60,737 nt of DNA from Verrucomicrobiota bacterium (GTDB lineage: Bacteria > Verrucomicrobiota > Verrucomicrobiia > Limisphaerales > UBA8199): positions 1-60,737 of the forward strand of contig JAAYVL010000134.1 of the NCBI GenBank assembly GCA_012517205.1, written 5' to 3'. The position numbers and the translations under genes were made by a program. Of this stretch, positions 19,940 to 29,474 are shown in pieces; position 1 is the stretch's first letter, and every line of letters starts with the position of its first letter. The notes below the pieces were generated by a model. It did no database searches, had not been told where the DNA came from, and saw nothing but the letters and a program-made list of their open reading frames with translations.

Positions 19940-22900
19940 ATGACTACGAAGACATCCTGTTCCGCTGGCTGGTTTCTCGCTTTCACCCTGACATTTGGCG
20001 CCGCGACGGCGCCCGCCGCCGCCCCGCCGCCGGCGCTCTGGACGCTGGGCACACCGGACGGCGCGGCCATGGAATTTGCGCCCGGCGGCCGGGAGGAACT
20101 GACCTTCACGGTCGGCCAGAGCGTTGTCAGCAAAGATTTTGCGGGCAGCCAGGCCGGGGCGGAGGATTGGGACGGCAAGACGAAAGAAAAGGCGTATCGC
20201 ATTGTCTTCGACCTTGCGGAAGCGCCGCAGGGGCGTTACGAGCTGGCGCTGGATTTGATTTATCACTCCGGGGCGCCGACGCAGTTCAAGGTCGCGGTCA
20301 ACGACAAGACCGGCATTTTCCCGATCCAGCCGGTGGGCAAAAAGAGCGCCTGGGGCGAGGAGGGCAACGAAATGCTGCTGGCCCGGCAGCACCTGGTCGT
20401 GCCGATTGATGGCGCATGGCTGAAGGCGCAGGGCAACCAGGTGGTCCTGACCCCGCTGGGGCTTGGCAGCCTGAGCTATGACGCGATCGCGTTCCGGCGC
20501 GCCGCCGCCGCGCCCGATCCCGCGCCGCGGCTGGAGCCGACCATTTTCTTCCACCAGCGCGCGGGCCAGCTCAAGGAAGTTTGCAACCTGGTGGTGCCGT
20601 TCGAGCAGCGTTTCGACCGCGCCGCCGCGGTGGTGCGGCTCGGCCCACAGAGCTTTTCCGCCACGCTGACGAATGCCGCGTATGACTTCGGCTGGTGGGT
20701 GGAGCCGATCGAAATCCCGGCGGCGGCGGTGGCCGGGCGGGCGGAGCTGGAAGTCGCGCTGGCCGGCCAGACCCGGCGGAACGCGCACGACATCCGAGCG
20801 GCCAAGCAGTGGAAGGTATTCGTCTGCCCGAAGGTGCATAACGATGTCGGCTATACCGATCTGCAGCCGCACGTCAACGAGCTGGATAATCGCAATACGG
20901 ACCGGGTGCTGGACCTGCTGGGGGAATATCCCTTTTACAAGTTCAACTTCGAGACGTCGTGGCTGGTGGATAATTACATGGACTGCCGGACGGCGCCGTT
21001 TCAGAAGAAGTTCTTCGACTACGCCCGCGCCGACCGGATCGGCATCAATGTGCTGTACCTGAACCTGATGACCGGGCTGTGCACGGGCGAGGAGCTTTAC
21101 CGCGCGATGTATTTCACGCACCGGCTGCACCGCGCCGAGGGCAGCGACTTCGCGTTTGCCTGCCTCACCGATGCGCCGTCGCACTCCTGGTTTCTGCCCA
21201 CCCTGCTGCGCGACGTTGGGGTGAAGGCGTTTTCCAACGGCGCCAACCAGACCCGCGCCCCGATCCTGCATCACAGCGACCTGAACGAGGATTCGCCCTA
21301 CTATTGGGAGGGCCTGAATGGCGAGCGCATCTTCATGTGGTACGCCCGCAGCTACGTGCAGCTCAAGCGCCTGACCGGCCCCGGCTGGGGCGGCGGCATC
21401 TCCAGCGTGGCCTACCTGAAACGCAGCGTGCCGCAGTTTCTCGCCCGCTATGCGCGCGACAATTATGCGCCGGACGCGGTGATGATCTATGGCGCGTACG
21501 TGGATAACGCCGCCATCCCCGCGCGCGGCGACGCGCCGGCCATCGAACAGTGGAACCGGGAGTTTGAATTTCCCAAGCTCATCGTGGCCACCGATTCGGA
21601 TTATTTCAACTACGTGGAAGCGCATTTCGCCGACCGGCTGCCGGTGTATCGCGGCGACTGCGGCGCGTACTGGGAGGACGGCGTCGGCTCGACCATGCAC
21701 GCGACCATCAAAAACCGCGAGACGCAGCGGGTTCTGCCGGCCGCCGAGACCGCCGCCGCGCTGGCGACCCTCTTTGATTCCCGCGATCGCTACCCGGCGC
21801 GGGATTTCCACCGCGCCTGGAACAACGTCATGTTCTACAACGAGCATACCTGGGGCGCGCACAACAGCATCTCCCAGCCCGGGCGCCAGTTCGTGGAGCG
21901 CCAGTGGGAGATCAAGGAGAGCTACGCCACCCGCGCGAACCTCGACGCCCGCACCCTCCTGGCCCGCGGCTGCAACCGCCTGGCCCAGCAAATCGCCGTG
22001 GACGGCAGCAGCATCCTCGCCTTCAACTGGCAGAACCGCCCGCGCACCGCGCCGCTGGAGATCGAGCTGGGCACCGGCGACCAGTTGGTGGACCTCGCCG
22101 ACAACCAGGTGGTGCCGCTGGACATCTATGCCGAGCGGGACGGCTGGCGCAAAGTGCGTTTCGTGGCCCGCGACGTGCCGGCGATGGGCTACAAAGCCTA
22201 TGGCATCCGGGGCTGGAATCCGTCCGCGCACAAGGAGAACGAAAAACTGGCCGGCGACACCATCGAAAACGAGTTTTACCGGCTGACGGTGGACACCCGG
22301 ACTGGGGGGCTCAAGAGCCTGTACGACAAGAGCGCCCAGCGCGAGCTGCTTGATGCCGCCGCGCCTTACCAGCTCAACGAGTATCTTTACGTGAGCGGCG
22401 GCGAAGGCTCGCTCATCCTGAACTTCACCTTCGGCTCGCCGCCGGCGAATCTCATGGTTCACCGGCCGGAGCCGGCGACGATCACCAAGGTGCGCAAGAC
22501 GCCGCTGGGGCAGCGCCTGATTGTGGAAACGAAGTCGCAGAACACGCCCAAAGTGGTCAGCGAATACCTGCTGTACGATGCCGTCAAGCGCGTGGAGATC
22601 GTGAATACCGTGGAGAAGCACGAGGTGCGGGCGAAGGAGGCGGTGTACTTCGCGTTCCCGTTCGCCGCGCGGCAGCCGGCGCTGGAATACCAAATCCAGA
22701 ACGGGTGGTGCCGCCCCAACGAGGACCAGATGCCGGGCGCGTGCCGCGAATGGTTCACGCCGCAGAATCTCGTCCACGTCCGGGACGGCGATTTCTCCAT
22801 CGCCTGGTCAACGCTGGACGCGCCGCTGGCGACCTTCACCGACATCAACCGCGGCAAATGGCTGGCGCATCTCCCCATTCGCAACGGGCATGTCTATTCC

Positions 22901-23407
22901 TATGTGATGAACAACTACTGGTTCACCAATTACCGCGCGCAGCAGGGCGGGCGGTTCGTTTTCCGCTATGCCATCACCAGCGGGCGGGGGCTGGGACGCG
23001 AGGAACTGGCCCGGTTCGATCAGGATACGCGCACGCCGGTGCTGGCGTATCCCTTTCTGTCGTCCTTCTCGGCGGCGATCTCGCAGACGGATCGCCCCCT
23101 GCCCGCGCGCGGCGGCTCCTTCCTGACGTGCGACGCCGCGAACCTGGAAATGGTCACGCTCAAGGAAGCCGAGGACGGCGAGGGCTTCATCCTGCGCTTT
23201 CGCGAGATCGCCGGGCGCCGCGGCGAGGCGCAGTTCAAGCTGCCCACCTTCCACGTCCGCGAGGCGCATCTTTGCAACGGGGTGGAGGTGAACCAGCAGA
23301 AGCTGGCCGTGGCGGGCGATGCGCTGAGCGTCCCCTATAAGCCCTACGCCTTCACCACCGTCCGCCTCAAGCCCGCGAAGACCGCGGCGAAGGACGCGGG
23401 CCGGTAG
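19940..23407 (+). CDS. GH38-type alpha-mannosidase, secreted multidomain
   Basis: 1155 residues with a signal peptide (GWFLAFTLTFGAATAPAAA). Residues about 30-195 form a beta-sandwich like the lyase-associated carbohydrate-binding domain (PQGRYELALDLIYHSGAP). From about residue 295 a GH38 catalytic domain begins with KVHNDVGYTDLQPHVNELDN, a variant of the zinc-binding His-x-Asp motif, followed by FAFACLTDAPSHSWF where the nucleophilic Asp is expected. The C-terminal half (NEFYRLTVDTRTGGLKSLYDK) is the Glyco_hydro_38C beta-rich domain. It probably cleaves alpha-mannosides outside the cytoplasm. It starts 45 bp after the upstream gene and ends before a terminator-like hairpin. Confidence 0.85.
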   Translation: MTTKTSCSAGWFLAFTLTFGAATAPAAAPPPALWTLGTPDGAAMEFAPGGREELTFTVGQSVVSKDFAGSQAGAEDWDGKTKEKAYRIVFDLAEAPQGRYELALDLIYHSGAPTQFKVAVNDKTGIFPIQPVGKKSAWGEEGNEMLLARQHLVVPIDGAWLKAQGNQVVLTPLGLGSLSYDAIAFRRAAAAPDPAPRLEPTIFFHQRAGQLKEVCNLVVPFEQRFDRAAAVVRLGPQSFSATLTNAAYDFGWWVEPIEIPAAAVAGRAELEVALAGQTRRNAHDIRAAKQWKVFVCPKVHNDVGYTDLQPHVNELDNRNTDRVLDLLGEYPFYKFNFETSWLVDNYMDCRTAPFQKKFFDYARADRIGINVLYLNLMTGLCTGEELYRAMYFTHRLHRAEGSDFAFACLTDAPSHSWFLPTLLRDVGVKAFSNGANQTRAPILHHSDLNEDSPYYWEGLNGERIFMWYARSYVQLKRLTGPGWGGGISSVAYLKRSVPQFLARYARDNYAPDAVMIYGAYVDNAAIPARGDAPAIEQWNREFEFPKLIVATDSDYFNYVEAHFADRLPVYRGDCGAYWEDGVGSTMHATIKNRETQRVLPAAETAAALATLFDSRDRYPARDFHRAWNNVMFYNEHTWGAHNSISQPGRQFVERQWEIKESYATRANLDARTLLARGCNRLAQQIAVDGSSILAFNWQNRPRTAPLEIELGTGDQLVDLADNQVVPLDIYAERDGWRKVRFVARDVPAMGYKAYGIRGWNPSAHKENEKLAGDTIENEFYRLTVDTRTGGLKSLYDKSAQRELLDAAAPYQLNEYLYVSGGEGSLILNFTFGSPPANLMVHRPEPATITKVRKTPLGQRLIVETKSQNTPKVVSEYLLYDAVKRVEIVNTVEKHEVRAKEAVYFAFPFAARQPALEYQIQNGWCRPNEDQMPGACREWFTPQNLVHVRDGDFSIAWSTLDAPLATFTDINRGKWLAHLPIRNGHVYSYVMNNYWFTNYRAQQGGRFVFRYAITSGRGLGREELARFDQDTRTPVLAYPFLSSFSAAISQTDRPLPARGGSFLTCDAANLEMVTLKEAEDGEGFILRFREIAGRRGEAQFKLPTFHVREAHLCNGVEVNQQKLAVAGDALSVPYKPYAFTTVRLKPAKTAAKDAGR

Positions 23408-23435
23408 CGCGGCGTTTTCCGCCGCTCCCGCCGGG

Positions 23436-23465
23436 CGGGCGCGCCGCCGCACGCGCCCGGGTTTT
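23436..23465 (+). terminator. Intrinsic terminator between convergent GH38 and esterase genes
   Basis: CGGGCGCG (23436-23443) pairs perfectly with CGCGCCCG (23452-23459) over an 8-nt loop and is followed by GGTTTT on the plus strand, about 30 bp after the GH38 stop. Confidence 0.5.
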
Positions 23466-23475
23466 CGGCGCGGCC

Positions 23476-24468
23476 TCAGGGAGCGCGGGGTGGCGGGGTC
23501 GCGCCGTCTCCCTTCAGGTGCCGGTCGAAGAACGCTTCGACGCGCTTCAAGTTTTGCGCGTTGGTGAAGAGGAAGCCGCCGTGCCGGCCGCCTTTGATGA
23601 CCTCGAGGGTCACCTCCGCGCCCGCTCGCTTCAAGGCCCGGGCGAGGATTTCGCTGTGGGCGAGCTTCACCGTCTGGTCCTGGTCGCCGTGCATGATGAG
23701 AAACGGCGCGGCGTCTTTGGATACGTAAGTCAGCGGGCTGGCCTGCCGGGCTTTCTCCGGGTGTTGCCGGGGATCGCCGCCGAACAATTGGTGGCGGGTG
23801 TTCCGGGCTCGGGCGGTGAGGAAAACGGTCGGGCCATACCAGTCCACCACGGCCTGCACGCGGCTGGATTGGTCGGCGTTGCCGCCCGGGCCTTCGAGTT
23901 CCCGGATCCCGGCGGTGGTGCCCAGCAACGCCACGAGGTGGCCGCCCGCCGAGCCGCCCCACGCGCCGATATGACGGGCGTCCAGGCCGTATTGGCGGGC
24001 ATGGGCGCGCAGCCAGCGCACTGCCGCCTTGCAATCGTAAATCTGGGCCGGGAAAACCGCATCCTGGCTGAAGCGGTAGTTCATCGAAGCCACGGCATAG
24101 CCCCGGGTGGCAAACTGGAAAGCCGGGCCATTGGTCTTGTCCCCCCGCGTCCAGCCGCCGCCATGCACCCAGAGGATCACCGGCAGGGGCCGGGACGCCT
24201 TTTCGGGCAGGTAAAGGTCCAGCCGATTGCGCGCGTGCCCGCCTTTGACATATTCCAGGTCTCGCAGGACTTGAACGCCCGGGAGCGCGGACCGGGCGCC
24301 AGTTGGCGGCGCGGGGGAAGATTGCGCGCACCCAAACAGCGCCGTGCCGGCCAGGGCCAGCAGAATCAGCAAAAGGCCGGGGAATCGCCGGTGGGGCGTG
24401 TTGAGGAGCCTCAGGGGCTGCGCGGCAGCAGGCATCGCCGTCCGGGGCGTGGGAGTTTGCGGACGCAT
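23476..24468 (-). CDS. Alpha/beta-hydrolase esterase lipoprotein
   Basis: 330 residues from the ATG at 24468. A lipoprotein signal (LLLILLALAGTALFGC, Cys47) follows a long charged leader; a start at 24435 is possible. The fold is an esterase/lipase of the HGGGW type: oxyanion motif WVHGGGWTRGD, nucleophile elbow GGSAGG, Asp in MHGDQD, and catalytic His in GGRHGG. Similar enzymes deacetylate or demethylate plant polysaccharides. It begins 2 bp after the stop of the upstream MFS gene, so the two are one operon, probably for uptake and de-esterification of a uronic acid sugar. An open frame continues further upstream but overlaps the MFS gene and is not coding. Confidence 0.88.
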   Translation of the reverse strand: MRPQTPTPRTAMPAAAQPLRLLNTPHRRFPGLLLILLALAGTALFGCAQSSPAPPTGARSALPGVQVLRDLEYVKGGHARNRLDLYLPEKASRPLPVILWVHGGGWTRGDKTNGPAFQFATRGYAVASMNYRFSQDAVFPAQIYDCKAAVRWLRAHARQYGLDARHIGAWGGSAGGHLVALLGTTAGIRELEGPGGNADQSSRVQAVVDWYGPTVFLTARARNTRHQLFGGDPRQHPEKARQASPLTYVSKDAAPFLIMHGDQDQTVKLAHSEILARALKRAGAEVTLEVIKGGRHGGFLFTNAQNLKRVEAFFDRHLKGDGATPPPRAP

Positions 24469-24470
24469 CG

Positions 24471-25811
24471 TCAGGAGGCGGATTCCTTCATGCGGAACAG
24501 CTCGAAGCGCGGCGCCAGCAGGTGATGCAGGGCAAAGGCCACCAAATAGATGCAGCCGCAAATGCCAAACAGGATGGCATAGCCGGCGGTGATGTTGCCC
24601 TGGTGTTGGAAATGATCCAGCAACCGGCCGGTAAGCGCGGGGAACATAATCCCGCCGGCCGAGCCCGCCATCCCGCCAATGCCGATCACCGACGCCACCG
24701 CTTTTTTGGGGAACATGTCGGACACGGTCGTAAAGAGATTCGCCGACCAGGCCTGGTGGGCCGCCCCGGCCAGCCCGATCAGGAGCACCGCGGTCCAGTC
24801 GCCCACCCGGGTCACCAATAGAATGGGCAGGACGCACAGCGCGAAGATGAACATTCCCGTTTTGCGCGCCCGGGTCACGGACCAGCCCTGCTTGGTCAGG
24901 TAGCCGGTGATCCAGCCCCCGAAGATGCTCAGCACGGTGACAATTCCGTAGATGGTGACGATATGAATCCAGCTTTTCTTGATTTCCAGACCGCGCGTCT
25001 TTTTGAAGAAGTCCGGCAGCCAGATCAGGAAAAACCACCACACGGGGTCGGTCAGGAACTTGGCGATGAAGAACGACCATGTCTGCCGGTAGCCCAGCAG
25101 GCTGAGCCAGGACACCTTTTCCTGCGGCCGTTCCGGCTCCTGGTCGCTCCGGATCAATTCCAGTTCCGCCGCGCCCACGCGCCTGCTTTTGTCCGGCACA
25201 TCGTAGAACGGAATCCATAAAAAGAGCCAGAGCAGCCCCACCAGACCCGCGGTGATGAAACAGGATTGCCAGCCGAACTGGTAGGCCATCCAGGGGATGA
25301 CCGCCGGAGCCACGAGCGCCCCCGCGTTGGTGCCGGCGTTGAAGATGCTGGTCGCAAACGCCCGCTCGCGTTTGGGGAACCACAAGGCCACCGCTTTAAT
25401 GGCCGAGGGGAAGTTGCCCCCTTCACCCAGCCCCAGCGCGGTTCGCGCGCCAATGAACCCGACGAAGCTGCCGACCAGGGCATGCGCCGCCGCCGCCACG
25501 CTCCACGCAATGATGGAGACGGAGTAGCCGATCTTGGTGCCGAACCGGTCCACAAACCATCCAAAGCCCAGCAGGCCAATCCCATAGGCGAATTGGAAGG
25601 CGGAGTTGACCCAGCCGAACTGCTCGTTCGTCCAGCCGATTTGTTCGTCGAGGATCTCTTTGAGCAGCGAGAGGATTTGCCGGTCTATGTAATTGATGGT
25701 CGTGGCGAAAAACAGGAGCGCACAGACCACCCAACGGTAGCGGCCGATGGGGGAGGGCAGGGGGACGGCAGATGCGGATTCAGATTTCCCGGGTTCGATT
25801 GTCGCTGGCAT
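24471..25811 (-). CDS. MFS transporter, hexuronate/organic anion type
   Basis: 446 residues with 12 predicted helices. ATTINYIDRQILSLLKEIL at the N-terminus, followed by GYSVSIIAWS and GEGGNFPSAIKAVALWFPKRERAFATSIFNAGTN, is typical of the anion:cation symporter branch that includes ExuT (galacturonate/glucuronate) and GudP. It sits in the inner membrane and would import a sugar acid. It is the first gene of a two-gene operon with the esterase, consistent with use of uronic acids; the exact substrate is an inference. Confidence 0.92.
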   Translation of the reverse strand: MPATIEPGKSESASAVPLPSPIGRYRWVVCALLFFATTINYIDRQILSLLKEILDEQIGWTNEQFGWVNSAFQFAYGIGLLGFGWFVDRFGTKIGYSVSIIAWSVAAAAHALVGSFVGFIGARTALGLGEGGNFPSAIKAVALWFPKRERAFATSIFNAGTNAGALVAPAVIPWMAYQFGWQSCFITAGLVGLLWLFLWIPFYDVPDKSRRVGAAELELIRSDQEPERPQEKVSWLSLLGYRQTWSFFIAKFLTDPVWWFFLIWLPDFFKKTRGLEIKKSWIHIVTIYGIVTVLSIFGGWITGYLTKQGWSVTRARKTGMFIFALCVLPILLVTRVGDWTAVLLIGLAGAAHQAWSANLFTTVSDMFPKKAVASVIGIGGMAGSAGGIMFPALTGRLLDHFQHQGNITAGYAILFGICGCIYLVAFALHHLLAPRFELFRMKESAS

Positions 25812-25945
25812 GGTGCGGACAGCTTTTACCGTCCGGCTTTGCAGGTCAAGCTTGCGGGTGACTTTTCGTGAGAAACGGCGCGCGCCGGTTGTTTCCCGGT
25901 TCGCGGTTCATTGTCTTTTCCCGGGCGGCCCGTTACCCTCTGGCC

Positions 25946-26359
25946 ATGAAGACGTTCCCGGTCGGCTCCGACAAAGAAGCCCTGCTCAGCCAGCGAATGG
26001 CGCAGTTGGGCGTGCGCGAGGCGGACCTGGCGGAAACTTTCGTCCGGTCCAGCGGGCGCGGAGGCCAGAAGGTTAACAAGACGGCCACCTGCGTTGTCTT
26101 GCTGCATCGCCCGACCGGCCTGCAGGTCAAGTGCCAGGCCACCCGCCAGCAGGGCCTCAACCGCTTTTTGGCGCGGCGCTGGTTGCTGGATAAAATTGAG
26201 GAGCGGCAGGCGGGCCGGGTGGCGGCCGAGCGCGCCCGCCGCGAGAAGATCCGACGCCAGAAGCGCCGCCGCAGCCGCCGGGCTAAAGAGCGGTTGCTGG
26301 CCGACAAAGCCCATCACGCCGCCAAAAAGGAGGCCCGGCGACGGGTTAGCGTGGATTAG
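25946..26359 (+). CDS. Release-factor-like ribosome rescue protein (ArfB-type)
   Basis: 137 residues from the ATG at 25946; an in-frame GTG at 25868 would add 26 unconserved residues. It holds an RF-1 catalytic domain with the GGQ motif at residues 39-41 (SSGRGGQKVNKTATCVVL) but lacks stop-codon-recognition domains. The C-terminal third is strongly basic (many Arg and Lys), as in ArfB/YaeJ, where the tail threads into the empty mRNA channel of stalled ribosomes. It probably hydrolyses peptidyl-tRNA on stalled ribosomes. It stands alone between an MFS gene and an acyl-CoA ligase gene. Confidence 0.88.
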   Translation: MKTFPVGSDKEALLSQRMAQLGVREADLAETFVRSSGRGGQKVNKTATCVVLLHRPTGLQVKCQATRQQGLNRFLARRWLLDKIEERQAGRVAAERARREKIRRQKRRRSRRAKERLLADKAHHAAKKEARRRVSVD

Positions 26360-26480
26360 CTGCTCCGGCAAAGCCCGGTCTGAAGCTTCGGGCGCGCCTT
26401 CGCATAGCTGCGATTTCGGGGAAAGCGGCGCACGCGCGCCTTGCCTTGGGAGCGAAGGCGGGATAGCGTAGGAGCCACAC

Positions 26481-28013
26481 ATGAATTTGACTGGCGCATT
26501 TGCCCGGTCCGTCGAGCGGCAGCCGTCCAAGATCGCCTTGTTCTGGGGCGAGAGCGAGCATTCCTACGCCCAACTGTGGCGCCAGGCGCTGGTGGTCGCG
26601 GAGCAACTCCGGCAGCAGTATGGCGTGCGGCCCGGGGACCGGGTGGGGCTGTGGCTTAAGAACTGCCCGGAGTTCGTCATCGCGTTGTTTGGCATTCTGC
26701 ATACGGGTGCGGCGGCGGTGCCCATCAATAATTTTTTCAAAGCCGAAGAAGTGAACTATATCCTGGGCGATGCGGGGATTGATGTGCTGATTACGGATGC
26801 CGAACTGGCGGCGCATCGCCCCGCGCTGGAAGCGGCCCGGCCGGGTTTGAAGCTCTTTCGGGTCGAACAACTCGACGCCCTGGCTGCCGGTCGGGGAGGA
26901 CAAAACTCCGGCTCCCGGGAGGGCGGATCAGGGGCAAACCCTTCGCCAAAGGAGAGTTTTCCTTCGCCGGGAGAATCGGACCTGGCGGTCATCATCTACA
27001 CCTCGGGCACCACCGGCCGGCCGAAGGGCGCGATGCTGTCGCACGGAAACCTGCTGCATAATGTCGAGAGCTGCCGCGACGTGCTCGCCACGGTCGAGGG
27101 CGACCGATTTGCGGTGCTGCTGCCGCTATTCCACAGCTATATGCTGACGGTGGGGCTGCTGTTGCCGCTGCTGGTAGGCGGCTCAATGGTGCTGGTCAAG
27201 TCGCTGCATCCGGTGCGGAATGTCTTGCAGGAGATTCTGCAGCGGCAGGCGACGGTGCTGCCGGCCATTCCCCAGTTTTATCGCAGCATGGTCAACGCGC
27301 CCATCCCGGTTCCCCTTCCGTTGCGGCTCTGCGTGAGCGGCGCGGCCCCGTTGCCCGTGCAGGTGCTGAAAGAGTTTGAGGCCCGGTTCCACATCCCGCT
27401 CATTGAGGGCTATGGCCTCAGTGAAGCCAGCCCCGTGGTGACCAAGAACCCCGTGGACGGCACCCGCAAGCCCGGGTCTATCGGCCCGCCCATCCCGAAC
27501 GTGGAAGTCAGCATTCAGGACGATGCCGGGCGCTTTCTGGACGCGGGACAAATCGGCGAACTGTGCGTGCGCGGGGGTAATGTGATGCTGGGCTATTGGC
27601 GGCTGCCGGAGGAAACCGCCAAAGTCATGCGCAACGGCTGGCTCCTGACCGGTGACGTTGGCTACCGGGACGAAGATGGCTATTACTACATCACTGATCG
27701 GAAGAAAGACATGCTGCTGGTCAACGGGATCAATGTCTATCCGCGTGAGATTGAAGAGGTGCTTTACCAGTTCCCGGGCGTCAAAGAGGCGGCGGTCATT
27801 GGCAAACCCGATTCGCGCAAGGGCGAGCAGCCGATTGCCTTTGTGGTGCCCAATGAAGGCGAGGTTCTGGCGGAAAAAGCCTTGCTGCAATTCGTGCGCC
27901 GGAAACTGGCTGACTACAAGGTCCCGCGCAAAGTCATATTTCTGCCCGCCTTGCCCCGAAACGCATCCGGCAAGATTCTTAAAACCCGGCTCCGGGAACT
28001 GCCCCATTGCTGA
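26481..28013 (+). CDS. Long-chain acyl-CoA synthetase / AMP-dependent ligase
   Basis: 510 residues; AGGAG lies seven bases before the ATG. The AMP-binding signature VIIYTSGTTGRPKGAMLSHGN, the EGYGLSEASPVV motif, TGDVGYRDEDGYYYITDRKKD and the C-terminal Lys in NASGKILKTRLREL are all present. It activates a carboxylic acid, probably a fatty acid, to its CoA ester. An in-frame low-complexity Gly/Ser/Pro stretch before the ATP loop, at bases 26892-26972, contains an imperfect inverted repeat and looks like an insertion. No adjacent beta-oxidation genes are visible. Confidence 0.92.
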   Translation: MNLTGAFARSVERQPSKIALFWGESEHSYAQLWRQALVVAEQLRQQYGVRPGDRVGLWLKNCPEFVIALFGILHTGAAAVPINNFFKAEEVNYILGDAGIDVLITDAELAAHRPALEAARPGLKLFRVEQLDALAAGRGGQNSGSREGGSGANPSPKESFPSPGESDLAVIIYTSGTTGRPKGAMLSHGNLLHNVESCRDVLATVEGDRFAVLLPLFHSYMLTVGLLLPLLVGGSMVLVKSLHPVRNVLQEILQRQATVLPAIPQFYRSMVNAPIPVPLPLRLCVSGAAPLPVQVLKEFEARFHIPLIEGYGLSEASPVVTKNPVDGTRKPGSIGPPIPNVEVSIQDDAGRFLDAGQIGELCVRGGNVMLGYWRLPEETAKVMRNGWLLTGDVGYRDEDGYYYITDRKKDMLLVNGINVYPREIEEVLYQFPGVKEAAVIGKPDSRKGEQPIAFVVPNEGEVLAEKALLQFVRRKLADYKVPRKVIFLPALPRNASGKILKTRLRELPHC

Positions 28014-28109
28014 CCCTGCTCCGGGCGCGTCTGTTGGGGGGCGCGCTTTTGGGGTTGCCAGCGCCGCGCTTCTATTGCATGGTCGCCCTGCATTGCGAAC
28101 GGCAATTTT

Positions 28110-29432
28110 ATGAGCGCACAACACAATCATCGCGATTACCCCAAACTCCACAATGCCATGTGGCCCGGCCTGGTCGGCAAAGGCAGCCCCGGCGCAGAGC
28201 CGGGCATTGATCTGGATACCATGCTCGACCTGACGGCGCGGGCGGAGGTGGACGGCGTCAGGTTTGACGGGGTGGATTTGTTTTTGAGCGATCCGCATGT
28301 CAGCATTGATCTTGATGATGACGGTCTCAAGCGCCTGGCCGCCAAGATTCAGGCAAAGGGCTTCGTCGTAGGCTCGGTGGTGGCGCCGGTATGGGCGCCT
28401 ACTGGCGGAGGTTCCGCCATTGGCAGCCGGGAGGAACGGCAGCGTTTCGTCGAGCAGATCCGCAAAGCGTGTGGAATCGCCCGAAAGCTTAGCCGCCTGG
28501 GGGTCCGGCCCTACGGGGTGGTGCGAATTGATTCCGCCTGCAGCGTGGCCGATTGGGCGAAGGATCCTGAGGCCAACCAAAAGCTGCTCGCGCAGACTTT
28601 TCGAGAGGCGTGCGAGGTGGCGGAAGACTATGGCGAACGATTGGCCGCCGAAGGCGAGATTTGTTGGGGCGGCATGCATAGCTGGACGAAGATGTTGGAC
28701 CTCCTGCGGCGGGTGGATCGCCCTAGAACACTGGGATTCCAGGCCGACATGGCGCACACCCTCCTCTACATTCTCGGCTACAATGCGCCGGAAGACGCCA
28801 TCCTGCCTCCGGATTGGGATTGGTCCTCTCCGCTTCGCCTGAACCAGGCCATCAAGGAGCTTACCGACGCGCTGCGCCCTTGGACGATTGATCTGCATAT
28901 TGCGCAGAACGACGCCACCGTCCACGGTTCGGGCACCCATGACAAGACCGGGCATCACTGCCTGCCCAATGACCCGAACGGGAAGCTCGACATTGTCCGC
29001 CACGCCGGCTACTGGCTGCGGGGCAAGGACGGCCGTCTCAACAAGACGATTCGGCACCTTTGCTGGGACGGGTGCATGTTCCCCAACGCGGTGATGATGA
29101 GGCCCGAGACCTGGAATGACATCCTGCGCACCATGATCGCCGTGCGTGACGCTTACGGCTGGCGCGAGGAAGAAAAGGCGGCGGTTGAATCTCCAGCGCC
29201 TGCAATGTCGGTGCGGCCGGCCAAATCCGCCAGGCCGGCGGTTGCTAAAACCCGTGCGTCGGGCGCCGGCCAGCGCGAAAAGAAACCTGCGAAACAGCGA
29301 ATCCGCAAAAGCCGGACGAAGCCGACGCGCGCGAGAGCAGCCGCCAAAGCCGGGAAACGAAAAGCAAAGGCCGTTCGGAAAACCACCGCAAAGCGGGCCC
29401 CAGCCAGGAAGAAGGCCAGGCGGAAGAAGTAG
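28110..29432 (+). CDS. TIM-barrel sugar isomerase/epimerase with histone H1-like basic tail
   Basis: 440 residues. Residues 1-350 form a xylose-isomerase-like TIM barrel ([78 protein letters not shown]) with His, Asp and Glu residues suited to metal binding. From about 355 the protein becomes a Lys/Arg/Ala/Pro-rich tail ([20 protein letters not shown] and similar) resembling the C-terminal domain of histone H1. No signal peptide. It lies 42 bp upstream of the DUF1080 gene on the same strand, suggesting a shared role in sugar metabolism. The tail is unusual for this enzyme family and may bind nucleic acid or polyanions. Confidence 0.85.
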   Translation: MSAQHNHRDYPKLHNAMWPGLVGKGSPGAEPGIDLDTMLDLTARAEVDGVRFDGVDLFLSDPHVSIDLDDDGLKRLAAKIQAKGFVVGSVVAPVWAPTGGGSAIGSREERQRFVEQIRKACGIARKLSRLGVRPYGVVRIDSACSVADWAKDPEANQKLLAQTFREACEVAEDYGERLAAEGEICWGGMHSWTKMLDLLRRVDRPRTLGFQADMAHTLLYILGYNAPEDAILPPDWDWSSPLRLNQAIKELTDALRPWTIDLHIAQNDATVHGSGTHDKTGHHCLPNDPNGKLDIVRHAGYWLRGKDGRLNKTIRHLCWDGCMFPNAVMMRPETWNDILRTMIAVRDAYGWREEEKAAVESPAPAMSVRPAKSARPAVAKTRASGAGQREKKPAKQRIRKSRTKPTRARAAAKAGKRKAKAVRKTTAKRAPARKKARRKK

Positions 29433-29474
29433 TCCGGGATCGCGATTGGGGCGAAGCCATATTGCTACCCTGAC

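Noticed and set aside
19451-22777. 1108-residue minus-strand open frame opposite GH38
   Set aside because: Same shadow pattern; no conserved motif, whereas the plus strand has GH38 domains.
23476-25383. 635-residue frame that would extend the esterase upstream
   Set aside because: The extra N-terminal half overlaps the MFS gene in another frame and is not protein-like; the lipoprotein start at 24468 explains the gene.
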